DNA from: Alphaproteobacteria bacterium | GTDB taxonomy: Bacteria; Pseudomonadota; Alphaproteobacteria; Micavibrionales; Micavibrionaceae | Direction of reading: 5' to 3' | Assembly (NCBI GenBank): GCA_002690045.1 | Contig: NZDE01000011.1 | Coordinates: forward strand, 338,582 to 402,581 | Length of the DNA: 64,000 bases | Shown: positions 52,841-61,055 of the stretch, piece after piece | Position numbering within the stretch: the first letter of the stretch is position 1 | Layout of the letters: every line of letters starts with the position of its first letter | Translations under genes and position numbers: made by a program | The notes under the pieces: model-generated | Database searches by the model: none | Told to the model about the DNA's origin: nothing | What the model saw: the letters and a program-made list of their open reading frames with translations, nothing else

Positions 52841-54809
52841 ACTATTTCTGACGACCTGTTTAGTTTTAATTGGCACAGCTGGCCTACAAGCTTTCGCGCA
52901 AGATGAGTTGGCAGAAACACCTGCTGTGGAAACAATCATTGAAACCGCTGCAGAAGCCGTTGAAGAGACGGTTGAGGCCATTGAAGAAACTTCGGAGGCT
53001 GCTGTCAACACGGCCGAAGAAGTAGCCACGCCTAAAGGAGTCAAAGGCGATGTTCCATTAATGCGCGCTGTAGCTATGCATGGTGACATCAAATATGGCG
53101 CGGATTTCAAACATTTTGATTACGCCAATCCAGATGCGCCCAAGGGCGGCAAATTACGCCAGCATGAGATTGGCAGCTTTGATAGCCTTAACCCTTTCAT
53201 TGTTAAAGGCACAAAAGCAGATGGCGTTAGCTTCCTTGGTGCAAGCTTACCCTATGCTTCACTAATGACCCAAAGCTATGATGAGCCTTTCACTATGTAT
53301 GGCTATATTGCCGAAGGGATTAAGATGCCTGAAGATCGCAGCTGGGTGGGCTTTGTTATACGCGATAACGCACAATGGCACGATGGCACGCCGATAACAG
53401 CCGCTGATGTTAAATACACATTTGAACAAATGATTGAACATGGCATGCCGTTTTTCAAAGCCTATTACGGTGATGTTGAGCGCGTTGAAATTATTTCTGA
53501 GCGTGAAATCAAATTTACCTTCAAACATAATATGAATGCAGAGCTTCCGTTAATACTCTCGCAGCTAACAATAATCCCAAAACATTACTGGGAAAATGAA
53601 GGAAACGACATTAGTAAGACAAGCCTTACTCCACCACTTGGTAGCGGCCCATATAAAGTTAAGAGCGTAGATGCTGGTCGTTCCATTAGCTATGAACGCG
53701 TTAAAGGCTGGTGGGGCGCAGACTTACCGATTAATGTCGGACGCTACAATTTTGATGAAATAAAATATGATTATTATAAAGATTCTAATGTCGCACTCGA
53801 AGCCTTCCTTGCAGGTGAATATGATGTACGTTTAGAAAACTCATCCCTACAATGGCATAATGGTTACGATTCCCCTGCCCTTAAACAAGGCAAAATCATC
53901 AAAGGTGAATTTAGCCACCAACGCCCTGCCGGTATGCAGGCCTTTATCTACAATATCCGCCGCGATATCTTCAAAGACATCAATGTACGTGAAGCGATTT
54001 CCTATGCCTTTGACTTTGAATGGTCGAACAAGCAATACGCCTTTGGCGCGTATAAGCGTAATCAAAGCTTTTTTGAGAATTCTGAACTTGCGGCGCATGC
54101 ACTGCCTGATGAAAAGGAATTAGCCTTCCTTGAAAACTATCGCGGACGCATTCCAGACAGCGTCTTTACCGAAGTTTACAAAGCGCCAGAAACCGATGGC
54201 AGCGGTAATAACCGTGACAATTTGCGCAAAGCCAAAAAGATATTGAAAGACGCAGGCTATGTTCTGGGTAAGGACAAAACCGTTTACCACCCAGAAACTG
54301 GCGTAAGATTAGAGTTTGAAATTTTAGCTGTATCACCATTAATGGAACGCTGGACACTGCCATTCATTAAGAACCTAGAGCGCATTGGTATTCAAGCATC
54401 TTTCCGTATAATTGACCCTGCACAATATCAAAACCGCGTTAGCAGCTTTGATTTTGATATGATTATGGGTACGATCGCGCAGTCTGAATCCCCAGGGAAT
54501 GAACAACGTGATTTCTGGAGTTCCGTTAAAGCGGATATGCAAGGATCACGCAATTACATTGGCATCAAAAACCCTGTCATTGATGAGATTATTGAAGAGA
54601 TTATTCAAGCACCAAGCCGTGAGGACCTTGTCATTCGCACACGTGCGCTCGACCGCATCTTACTTGCTAATCACTACGTAATCCCGCAGTGGTATTTGGA
54701 TAAATGGCGCATAGCGTATTGGAACAAACTCTCCTTCCCTGAAGGTCTATCACCACAAAGCCCAGGCTTTACTGATCTATGGTGGGCTAAAAATGAGGGT
54801 GCAGAGTAA
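52824..54809 (+). CDS. YejA-like peptide-binding protein of an ABC importer
   Basis: 661 residues from the ATG at 52824, where AAAGGAGAAAT is well placed; this start overlaps pyrD by 17 bases. A signal peptide ends AFA (residue 25). Residues 26-70 form an unusual Glu/Ala-rich segment (ETIIETAAEAVEETVEAIEE) not typical of the family. The family 5 extracellular solute-binding fold follows: HGDIKYGADFKHFDYANPDA, FVIRDNAQWHDGTPITAADV, PLGSGPYKVKSVDAGRSISY, RRDIFKDINVREAISYAFDF. This pattern matches YejA (microcin C and oligopeptide uptake). No permease or ATPase genes are adjacent. The stop overlaps the kdsB start (TAATG). Confidence 0.9.
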   Translation: MKFGLKLFLTTCLVLIGTAGLQAFAQDELAETPAVETIIETAAEAVEETVEAIEETSEAAVNTAEEVATPKGVKGDVPLMRAVAMHGDIKYGADFKHFDYANPDAPKGGKLRQHEIGSFDSLNPFIVKGTKADGVSFLGASLPYASLMTQSYDEPFTMYGYIAEGIKMPEDRSWVGFVIRDNAQWHDGTPITAADVKYTFEQMIEHGMPFFKAYYGDVERVEIISEREIKFTFKHNMNAELPLILSQLTIIPKHYWENEGNDISKTSLTPPLGSGPYKVKSVDAGRSISYERVKGWWGADLPINVGRYNFDEIKYDYYKDSNVALEAFLAGEYDVRLENSSLQWHNGYDSPALKQGKIIKGEFSHQRPAGMQAFIYNIRRDIFKDINVREAISYAFDFEWSNKQYAFGAYKRNQSFFENSELAAHALPDEKELAFLENYRGRIPDSVFTEVYKAPETDGSGNNRDNLRKAKKILKDAGYVLGKDKTVYHPETGVRLEFEILAVSPLMERWTLPFIKNLERIGIQASFRIIDPAQYQNRVSSFDFDMIMGTIAQSESPGNEQRDFWSSVKADMQGSRNYIGIKNPVIDEIIEEIIQAPSREDLVIRTRALDRILLANHYVIPQWYLDKWRIAYWNKLSFPEGLSPQSPGFTDLWWAKNEGAE

Positions 54810-55645
54810 TGGGTTCTGCTACTAATGGCGCAGATATTGCGCTAATTATTCCCGCGCGCTATGGCTCAACGCGCTTTCCGGGTAAGCCCCTCGCCAAAAT
54901 TGCGGGGCAAAGCATGCTTGGGCGCGTTGTTGATATTGCTAAAAAGGCGAAGGCCGCACATCCAAACATCCATATAGCGGTAGCCACGGAAGACCAGCGC
55001 ATTGCCGAACATTGCGCCAAAATTGACGCGCCATGCATCATGACATCAGACCAGTGCCCGACGGGCAGCGACCGCGTCCTTGATGCCGTTCAAAAGATTG
55101 ATGCCGATATTCGCTTTACGATTGGCCTGCAAGGGGATGCGCCGTTCACTCCCTTCACCGCAATTGATAAAATGATTACCGCCTATCAAAACGCGCCAGA
55201 AACGACAGAAGTTCTAACGCCTATTATTCGCCTACGTTGGGCGGAGCTTGATGAACTGCGTGAAAGCAAGAAAATTACGCCATTTTCTGGTACAACGGCA
55301 ATTATCAATGCCTCAGGACAAGCGTTATGGTTTTCAAAGAACATAATCCCTGCCATTCGTAAGGAAGATAAACTCCGCAGTTCCGCTGATGAATTTTCCC
55401 CCGTCCATCAACATTTAGGGCTTTATGGCTTCCGCCGTGACATTCTGGAAAAATTCGTCGCGTGGCCGCAAGGACATTACGAAGAATTAGAAGGCCTAGA
55501 ACAATTACGCCTCATCGAAAATGGCATATCCATACAGACAATCAAGCTTGATGTCCCTCTAGGTCTTGTCCAAGCTGGCGTTGATAGCCCAGAAGACATT
55601 GTGCGCGCCGAAGGTGTGTTAAAGAAATATGGCGCGCTTGCCTAG
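54809..55645 (+). CDS. kdsB: 3-deoxy-manno-octulosonate cytidylyltransferase KdsB
   Basis: Activates Kdo with CTP for lipopolysaccharide inner-core assembly. 278 residues. Nucleotide-binding motif IIPARYGSTRFPGKPLAKIA, then DRVLDAVQ, the Mg-binding GLQGDAPF, HQHLGLYGFRRDILEKF, LEQLRLIENGISI and the C-terminal GVDSPEDIVRAEGVL are all seen. In the canonical motif GDEP replaces GDAP, a mild variant. Its ATG overlaps the preceding stop by one base, so it is translationally coupled. Confidence 0.95.
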   Translation: MGSATNGADIALIIPARYGSTRFPGKPLAKIAGQSMLGRVVDIAKKAKAAHPNIHIAVATEDQRIAEHCAKIDAPCIMTSDQCPTGSDRVLDAVQKIDADIRFTIGLQGDAPFTPFTAIDKMITAYQNAPETTEVLTPIIRLRWAELDELRESKKITPFSGTTAIINASGQALWFSKNIIPAIRKEDKLRSSADEFSPVHQHLGLYGFRRDILEKFVAWPQGHYEELEGLEQLRLIENGISIQTIKLDVPLGLVQAGVDSPEDIVRAEGVLKKYGALA

Positions 55646-55709
55646 AAATATGAATATATAGTATTATTTCAATATACATATCCTTTGGAAGGGGCATATA
55701 AACAAAAAT

Positions 55710-56327
55710 ATGATACGGCTATTTATTTGCAGACATGGCAATACATTTGCCGCGGGGGAAACACCGCGCCGCGTTGGTGCACGCACAGATATTCCCCTAG
55801 TAGATAGCGGCCTTGTACAAGCAAAAGCCCTTGGCGACCATTTTAAAGCGCAAGATATTACTTTTAACCGTGCGTTTTGCTCCCGCCTACAACGCACACG
55901 CCAAACAGCTGAGATTATCGTTGAACGTATGGGACAGCAGCAAACGGTTGATCCGCTTAACTTCCTCAACGAAATATTCTATGGCCCTGATGAAAACAAA
56001 ACCGAAGAAGAAGTCATTGCCCGCATTGGTAAAGACGCCATTGAGAAATGGGATAGTGACGCAATTGTCCCTGATGGATGGGATGCCAACCCAGACTTTA
56101 TCATTGGGGATTGGTTATCATTTGGTGATTACGCGAAATATCACTTTAAAGACAAAAATATATTGCTTGTCACATCAAACGGTACTGCACGTTTTGCCCC
56201 ACATTTGACGGGTGATTTTATTCGCTTCCAAAAGAATAACGATATTAAACTTAAAACCGGTGCATACGGCATCATCGCGTATGATGGTCATAAATGGGTT
56301 ATTGAAGCGTGGAATGTACGCCCATAA
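55710..56327 (+). CDS. Histidine phosphatase family protein (phosphoglycerate-mutase-like)
   Basis: 205-residue cytosolic protein of the histidine phosphatase superfamily. The catalytic RHG motif is Arg8-His9-Gly10 in LFICRHGNTFAAGE. The second Arg lies in SRLQRTRQTAEIIVE and a C-terminal His is replaced by the VTSNGTARFAP stretch, which lacks the usual second catalytic His. It may therefore be a phosphatase variant rather than a mutase. It follows kdsB by 64 bases and converges on the flagellin-like gene with four bases between the stops. The substrate is unknown. Confidence 0.82.
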   Translation: MIRLFICRHGNTFAAGETPRRVGARTDIPLVDSGLVQAKALGDHFKAQDITFNRAFCSRLQRTRQTAEIIVERMGQQQTVDPLNFLNEIFYGPDENKTEEEVIARIGKDAIEKWDSDAIVPDGWDANPDFIIGDWLSFGDYAKYHFKDKNILLVTSNGTARFAPHLTGDFIRFQKNNDIKLKTGAYGIIAYDGHKWVIEAWNVRP

Positions 56328-56331
56328 GTAG

Positions 56332-57126
56332 TTAGAACAAATCCAAAAGTGCGCTTTGCTCTGGCGTTGCTAATGTCGCGTCTTGTTGACTTAACTGAAT
56401 ACGGGTTTGCAGCGCCAATAAATTCACGCCCTCTTCACTTAAATCTTTGACCTCAACACCGCTTGCGGCTTCTTTGAGCACATCAATTGTGTTTTGTGTG
56501 AAGTTATGGCGTGTTTCAACGGTATTCAAATAATCGCGAATGATAACGCTGTAATTTTGTACACTGTCCAAAGCAAAACGAATAGCTTCGCGTAGCGCTT
56601 CTTTATCTTCTTCGCTTGTTAGCTTTGCATCCCCAAGGCCGAGCGAACCTGCGTCATAATTACGCCCTTCAATAACAATTGGGTTGGCGCTATCATTTGT
56701 AATAATGGATATTTCATCCCCATCAAGCAGATTAATGCCGGCGTATTCCGATGCAGAAATAAAATCATCAATCGCTTCGGTATTTTCATTTAACGCTTTG
56801 GCCATTTCCGCAGGCTTCAAATCACCGTTAATGATATCTGCCGCGCTACGCAACAATGCGCCCAACCCATGTAAAGCTTCTTGCGTTTTGTGAAGGACAT
56901 TAAGCCCCTGAGAGATTGTATCAAGCGCCGCGCCAAGTTCTTGCGCTTTTGTGCTCAAACGTGTGGATGTGAAGCTATCTTCAATGACGCGCATTTTTTC
57001 CACTTGCGAACTGTCAGCCGCAGATGAATCATCTTGCGCCACAACCTTATCAACAGCAGCCTTCGCGCCATTTTGTTGCAGCAGAGAAGTTCTTATCGAT
57101 GACGACAAAACGACTGAGTCAGTCAT
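56332..57126 (-). CDS. Short flagellin-family protein
   Basis: 264 residues from the ATG at 57126 (MTDSVVLSSSIRTSLLQQNG, the alphaproteobacterial flagellin-like opening); the open frame extends 16 codons further without support. The N-terminal D0/D1 helix is present (ALDTISQGLNVLHKTQEALH, LGALLRSAADIINGDLK). The C-terminal D1/D0 helices end VNLLALQTRIQLSQQDATLA then a hydrophobic LLDLF, as flagellins do. The central variable domain is short (EYAGINLLDGDEISIITNDS). It stands alone between a phosphatase and a LysR gene, away from other flagellar genes. It could be a minor flagellin, a hook-filament junction-like part, or the main filament subunit. Confidence 0.8.
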   Translation of the reverse strand: MTDSVVLSSSIRTSLLQQNGAKAAVDKVVAQDDSSAADSSQVEKMRVIEDSFTSTRLSTKAQELGAALDTISQGLNVLHKTQEALHGLGALLRSAADIINGDLKPAEMAKALNENTEAIDDFISASEYAGINLLDGDEISIITNDSANPIVIEGRNYDAGSLGLGDAKLTSEEDKEALREAIRFALDSVQNYSVIIRDYLNTVETRHNFTQNTIDVLKEAASGVEVKDLSEEGVNLLALQTRIQLSQQDATLATPEQSALLDLF

Positions 57127-57262
57127 AACCCACCAAATTCCTTTCCTAGGAGCCGCCTCACACTTGCGGCACATCGAATCCTATCGATCTTATTATGTTA
57201 CCATACAACTCTTTAAAAAGATATAAACATCGATAACAGCATCATATGAAAATATCAAGCGC

Positions 57263-58183
57263 CTATTCGCTAATTGTCGCGATATGTTTTAGTAAAAAAT
57301 CACGGAAACAAGCAATACGCCCTGAATGACGGCGTTCTTGCGGGTAAACAAAATACACATCAATTGATGGAGATTCTGCTTCGGGGATAATTTGTTCCAA
57401 TTCTGGCGCGGCTTTCACTAAATAATCAGGCAGCGCCGCAACCCCTAGCCCATTTCGCGCAGCTTGATATACGGCGGAAAGTGAGTTTATCCAAACAATA
57501 TCAACCGGCTGAAACGCCGTATCACTTGGGCGGCGGGATTTAAACCCGATAAAATCCAAATGCCAGTTAGCGTTTTCAAATGGCGTGACGAGCGCGTCTT
57601 CTGGGTAAGCAATCAATGTATGCTTTAACAAAGACGCTGCATCCTTCGGCGTGCCGCGCGCCTTGAGGTAATCTTTCGATGCACAAATATTCAGTTTGAT
57701 ACTTGTTAACTGACGCTGGATTAAGTCTTGCTGCGATGGTTCATAAAGACGGATGGCAGCATCGGCCTCGCGCATCCCCAAATTCAATACGCGGTCTTCC
57801 AGTAAAACCGTCAAATCAATTTCTGGGTGCAAGTCATGAAATTCTTTTAAAATCGGGGCAAGCCATGTTGTGCCAAAAAATTCTGCCACTGTGATAGTTA
57901 GCGGGCCTTCGGCGCGCTCTTTACTATCACCAAGCTGCCCTTCAATCATCGCAAGACGCGAAAAAATATCCTTCGCCGCGTTATAGAGGAGATCCCCCTG
58001 CTCCGTCAAAATCAAGCCACGCGCATGACGGTGGAATAACGGCACACCAATGGAATCTTCCAAAGACGATATTTGCCGCGACACAGCCGACTGGCTTAAA
58101 TTCAACGTCTCACCAGCATGTGTGAAACTCCCCGCAACCGCAACCGCATGAAAAATCCGTAATTTATCCCAGTCCATTGCCAT
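57263..58183 (-). CDS. LysR-family transcription regulator
   Basis: 306 residues from the ATG at 58183, where AGAGGTG lies 5 bases upstream. The N-terminal winged helix-turn-helix is clear: MDWDKLRIFHAVAVAGSFTH, AGETLNLSQSAVSRQISSLE. The periplasmic-binding-protein-like effector domain runs from about 90 to 300 (PLTITVAEFFGTTWLAPILK, INSLSAVYQAARNGLGVAAL). It follows trxB by 83 bases on the same strand. A LysR gene beside trxB is a recurring alphaproteobacterial arrangement; the regulator's target is not known from sequence. Confidence 0.93.
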   Translation of the reverse strand: MAMDWDKLRIFHAVAVAGSFTHAGETLNLSQSAVSRQISSLEDSIGVPLFHRHARGLILTEQGDLLYNAAKDIFSRLAMIEGQLGDSKERAEGPLTITVAEFFGTTWLAPILKEFHDLHPEIDLTVLLEDRVLNLGMREADAAIRLYEPSQQDLIQRQLTSIKLNICASKDYLKARGTPKDAASLLKHTLIAYPEDALVTPFENANWHLDFIGFKSRRPSDTAFQPVDIVWINSLSAVYQAARNGLGVAALPDYLVKAAPELEQIIPEAESPSIDVYFVYPQERRHSGRIACFRDFLLKHIATISE

Positions 58184-58266
58184 GACGGCACCTCTTACAA
58201 ACAATGCATCTTAAATCTAGATTAGTTATAGCACGCAAGAAGGTAAGCTAAAACAAAAACAATGCA

Positions 58267-59256
58267 TTATGCAGCTGCGGCTTCAGTCTTTTTTTTAGAC
58301 ACGCCATGTTCCGCGATGAATTTATCCGCCTCAAGCGCCGCCATACAGCCCATACCTGCGGCTGTTACGGCCTGACGGTAGATTTTATCTGTTACGTCAC
58401 CTGCGGCATAAACGCCTGCAATGTTTGTGGCTGTGCTGTTTGGCGCGCTAAGGATATACCCTTCATCATCCATTTCCAAATGACCTTTGAACACAGATGT
58501 CGCAGGGTCATGACCAATCGCAACGAATGCACCATCAACCTTAAGCTCGCTAACGTTATTATCCTTAACGTTTCGTATTTTAAGGCCGGTTAGCCCTGGC
58601 ATAGGCATACCCTCTGGCTGTTCGCCAACAAACTCTTCAACAACGCTATCCCAAATGACCTCAACTTTTTCATGCGCGAATAAGCGTTCTTGCATGATAC
58701 GCTCGGCGCGCAATTCATCACGACGGTGGATTAATGTTACTTTGCTTGCGAAGTTTGTTAGGAATAGCGCCTCTTCCACGGCGGAGTTACCGCCACCAAT
58801 AACCGCGACTTCACGGTTACGATAGAAAAAGCCATCACATGTTGCACAGGCCGATACGCCAAAGCCACGATATTTCTCTTCGCCTTCTGTGCCCAGCCAG
58901 CGCGCGGTTGCGCCTGTACTAATGACAACAGTTTCTGCTTCAAACACATCGCCATTATCAGCAACGGCTTTGAACGGACGGGCAGAGAAATCAACATCCT
59001 TGATCATCGCGGAAACAATTTTGGTACCGACATTTTCAGCCTGCGCCTTCATTTGATCCATCAACCAAGGCCCTTGGATGGGATCAGCAAAACCTGGGTA
59101 GTTTTCAACATCAGTCGTAATTGTCAGCTGACCGCCTGGCTTATCACCAGAAACAAGAATTGGTTCCAAATTCGCGCGCGCGGCATAGATTGCAGCCGTA
59201 TAACCTGCAGGCCCTGAACCAATAATCAAAACTTTTGTGTAGTGCTGTGCTGACAT
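58267..59256 (-). CDS. trxB: Thioredoxin reductase
   Basis: NADPH-dependent flavoenzyme that keeps thioredoxin reduced. 329 residues from the ATG at 59256 (GAAAGAG upstream); the longer open frame adds 15 unsupported codons. FAD-binding GSGPAG is at 13-18. The redox centre Cys137-Ala-Thr-Cys140 lies in SACATCDGFF. The NADPH motif AVIGGGNSAVEEA is at about 151-163, and the C-terminal FAD motif GVYAAGDVTDKIYRQAVTAA is present. The tail is Lys/Ala-rich. It sits between the ELM1 gene and the LysR gene on the same strand. Confidence 0.97.
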   Translation of the reverse strand: MSAQHYTKVLIIGSGPAGYTAAIYAARANLEPILVSGDKPGGQLTITTDVENYPGFADPIQGPWLMDQMKAQAENVGTKIVSAMIKDVDFSARPFKAVADNGDVFEAETVVISTGATARWLGTEGEEKYRGFGVSACATCDGFFYRNREVAVIGGGNSAVEEALFLTNFASKVTLIHRRDELRAERIMQERLFAHEKVEVIWDSVVEEFVGEQPEGMPMPGLTGLKIRNVKDNNVSELKVDGAFVAIGHDPATSVFKGHLEMDDEGYILSAPNSTATNIAGVYAAGDVTDKIYRQAVTAAGMGCMAALEADKFIAEHGVSKKKTEAAAA

Positions 59257-59378
59257 CACATATTCTCTTTCTTCGTATAACTGCGTATAGCCCCATTTCA
59301 CTAATATGGAGCGTTATTTTATATTTTCAAATGCTGATAGAATTAGTCTTAACGATGGGAATCGGCCTGCGCAAGGGG

Positions 59379-60380
59379 CTACGCGCAGTTATCCGCGATT
59401 AATTCGCGTATTTTTTCGGCTATTAAGGCCGCGTCATTTAAAACCATTTGCGGGGCAAAATCCAAAACAAGGTCAGTTGGTGCAATTTTCTTTGCGGCAC
59501 CTATGTCAATCATATGCTGATGGAAGCGTGCAAACTTATCATTACCGCCCGGTAAGTCTAGAACATAGACCGCCTTACCTGTCGATGCGGCCTCAGACAG
59601 CATAGATGCACTATCTGGCGTAACGATGATGTGATCCGCCTGCGCGAGGAAGGCGAAGAACGGGTTATGCCCTTCCCCTGCCCAGAAATAGATTTGATCG
59701 TTTCCTGAAAGCTCCTCGGCCAGATGCGCATAATTCTCTTCACCCGTACGGCGCGATGCCGTCACCATGACATGATACCCCTCTGCCGCCAAATTCTTAA
59801 CCATGGTGATTAATGTCGCCGCGGTTTCCGCCGTAAAATCATAAGCCTTGCTTTGCCCACCGATAAGGACGGCTACGCACCCCTGGCTTTTTGCCCCCCC
59901 CCAAGCCGCAGGCGGCGTCCATTTACCGGCCTCTTCGCGTAATTTACTAACACAAACACGGTTGGGCGTCGCATGGCTGACCAAAGCATTCTTACCGCGA
60001 TAACCGTCATGGAACGGCACAGCGACCAAGTCAAATTTTGATGCCGCCCAGCGCGGGTCTTGTAATTGGATAACTTGGGAACGGCCTTTACTTTGTTTTT
60101 TTATATGAAGCGCAGGGGCAATCGCCTTACGACCAGATGATATAACAATATCAGGCCATGGCGCGGATGGGATATCACTGCCCGCCGCATATATATGTGC
60201 GCCACCACCGCCAATATAGGGTGAAAGCGTTTTCCATGGCTGTTTTAACACCACGCGCAGCGTTGTTATATTGACGGGCAGCAAGTCATTTAACCGTTCA
60301 GCCACACCAAGGCATTGGTTTTCTGTCCCCGCAATACCTTCGGTAATCACCCATAAATTCAGTGCTTTTGTCGCATTCAT
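59379..60380 (-). CDS. ELM1/DUF1022 family protein (GT-B-like)
   Basis: 333 residues without signal peptide or membrane helix. The family is the bacterial relative of plant mitochondrial fission protein ELM1, common in alphaproteobacteria. Recognised segments are LWVITEGIAGTENQCLGVAE, PDIVISSGRKAIAPALHIKK, VIQLQDPRWAASKFDLVAVP, CVAVLIGGQSKAYDFTAETA, HNPFFAFLAQADHIIVTPDS and ASTGKAVYVLDLPG. The two-domain pattern resembles GT-B glycosyltransferases; a nucleotide-sugar or lipid-linked substrate is possible. Biological role in bacteria is unsettled. A seven-C run at 59888-59894 in the coding strand complement is a possible slippage site but the frame stays open. Confidence 0.9.
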   Translation of the reverse strand: MNATKALNLWVITEGIAGTENQCLGVAERLNDLLPVNITTLRVVLKQPWKTLSPYIGGGGAHIYAAGSDIPSAPWPDIVISSGRKAIAPALHIKKQSKGRSQVIQLQDPRWAASKFDLVAVPFHDGYRGKNALVSHATPNRVCVSKLREEAGKWTPPAAWGGAKSQGCVAVLIGGQSKAYDFTAETAATLITMVKNLAAEGYHVMVTASRRTGEENYAHLAEELSGNDQIYFWAGEGHNPFFAFLAQADHIIVTPDSASMLSEAASTGKAVYVLDLPGGNDKFARFHQHMIDIGAAKKIAPTDLVLDFAPQMVLNDAALIAEKIRELIADNCA

Positions 60381-60522
60381 ATGAAGAGTCCTTGATTCAC
60401 TCGCCTAACGACTATATATAAAATTATCTGAATATTCACTAAATAATAATTGTTCACATTTAAAATCAAATTTATAATTAAAATTCAACATAACGCAATA
60501 ATCGTAAAGGCGACCGACGTCG

Positions 60523-60993
60523 ATGACCAATAAGAAACTTGATAAGATTGATAAAACCATCCTTGATACACTGCAAAATGATGGTCGTATTACCAATGTT
60601 GAACTGGCAAAAATCGCTGGTATATCCGCTCCACCATGTTTAAGACGCGTTAATGCGCTAGAAGAAGCTGGTATAATTAAAGGCTACCATGCCGACATTG
60701 ATAAAGGCGCATTAGGTTACAGCATCGTCGTTTTTGCCAATGTTAAGCTCGCATCGCAAACAGATAAAGATTTACGCGCCTTTGAAGAGCTCGTGACAAA
60801 ATGGGATTTAGTACGTGAATGTTACCTTATTTCTGGTGAAACAGACTTCCTGTTAAAGATTGTCGCCAAGGAATGGGAAGAATATCAAAACTTCATTTCT
60901 AATGAACTAACCGCAACGCCAAATGTGGACTCCGTACGTTCATCAATGGTGATGCGCAATGCCAAAGCGTTACCCGGCATTCCAATAGATTAA
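60523..60993 (+). CDS. Lrp/AsnC-family transcription regulator
   Basis: 156 residues. The N-terminal helix-turn-helix is KIDKTILDTLQNDGRITNVE then LAKIAGISAPPCLRRVNALE. The C-terminal RAM (amino-acid-binding, oligomerisation) domain follows from about 70 (SIVVFANVKLASQTDKDLRA, VRECYLISGETDFLLKIVAK). Length is standard. It is transcribed divergently from ELM1, with 142 AT-rich bases between, and precedes the ClpA-like gene by 62 bases. Lrp, trxB and LysR genes are commonly neighbours in alphaproteobacteria. Confidence 0.93.
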   Translation: MTNKKLDKIDKTILDTLQNDGRITNVELAKIAGISAPPCLRRVNALEEAGIIKGYHADIDKGALGYSIVVFANVKLASQTDKDLRAFEELVTKWDLVRECYLISGETDFLLKIVAKEWEEYQNFISNELTATPNVDSVRSSMVMRNAKALPGIPID

Positions 60994-61055
60994 TAGTTGA
61001 CATATTCCCGACACCTGTTTAAAACCTCCCTTATACATAATAGAGGGAGCGTGTC

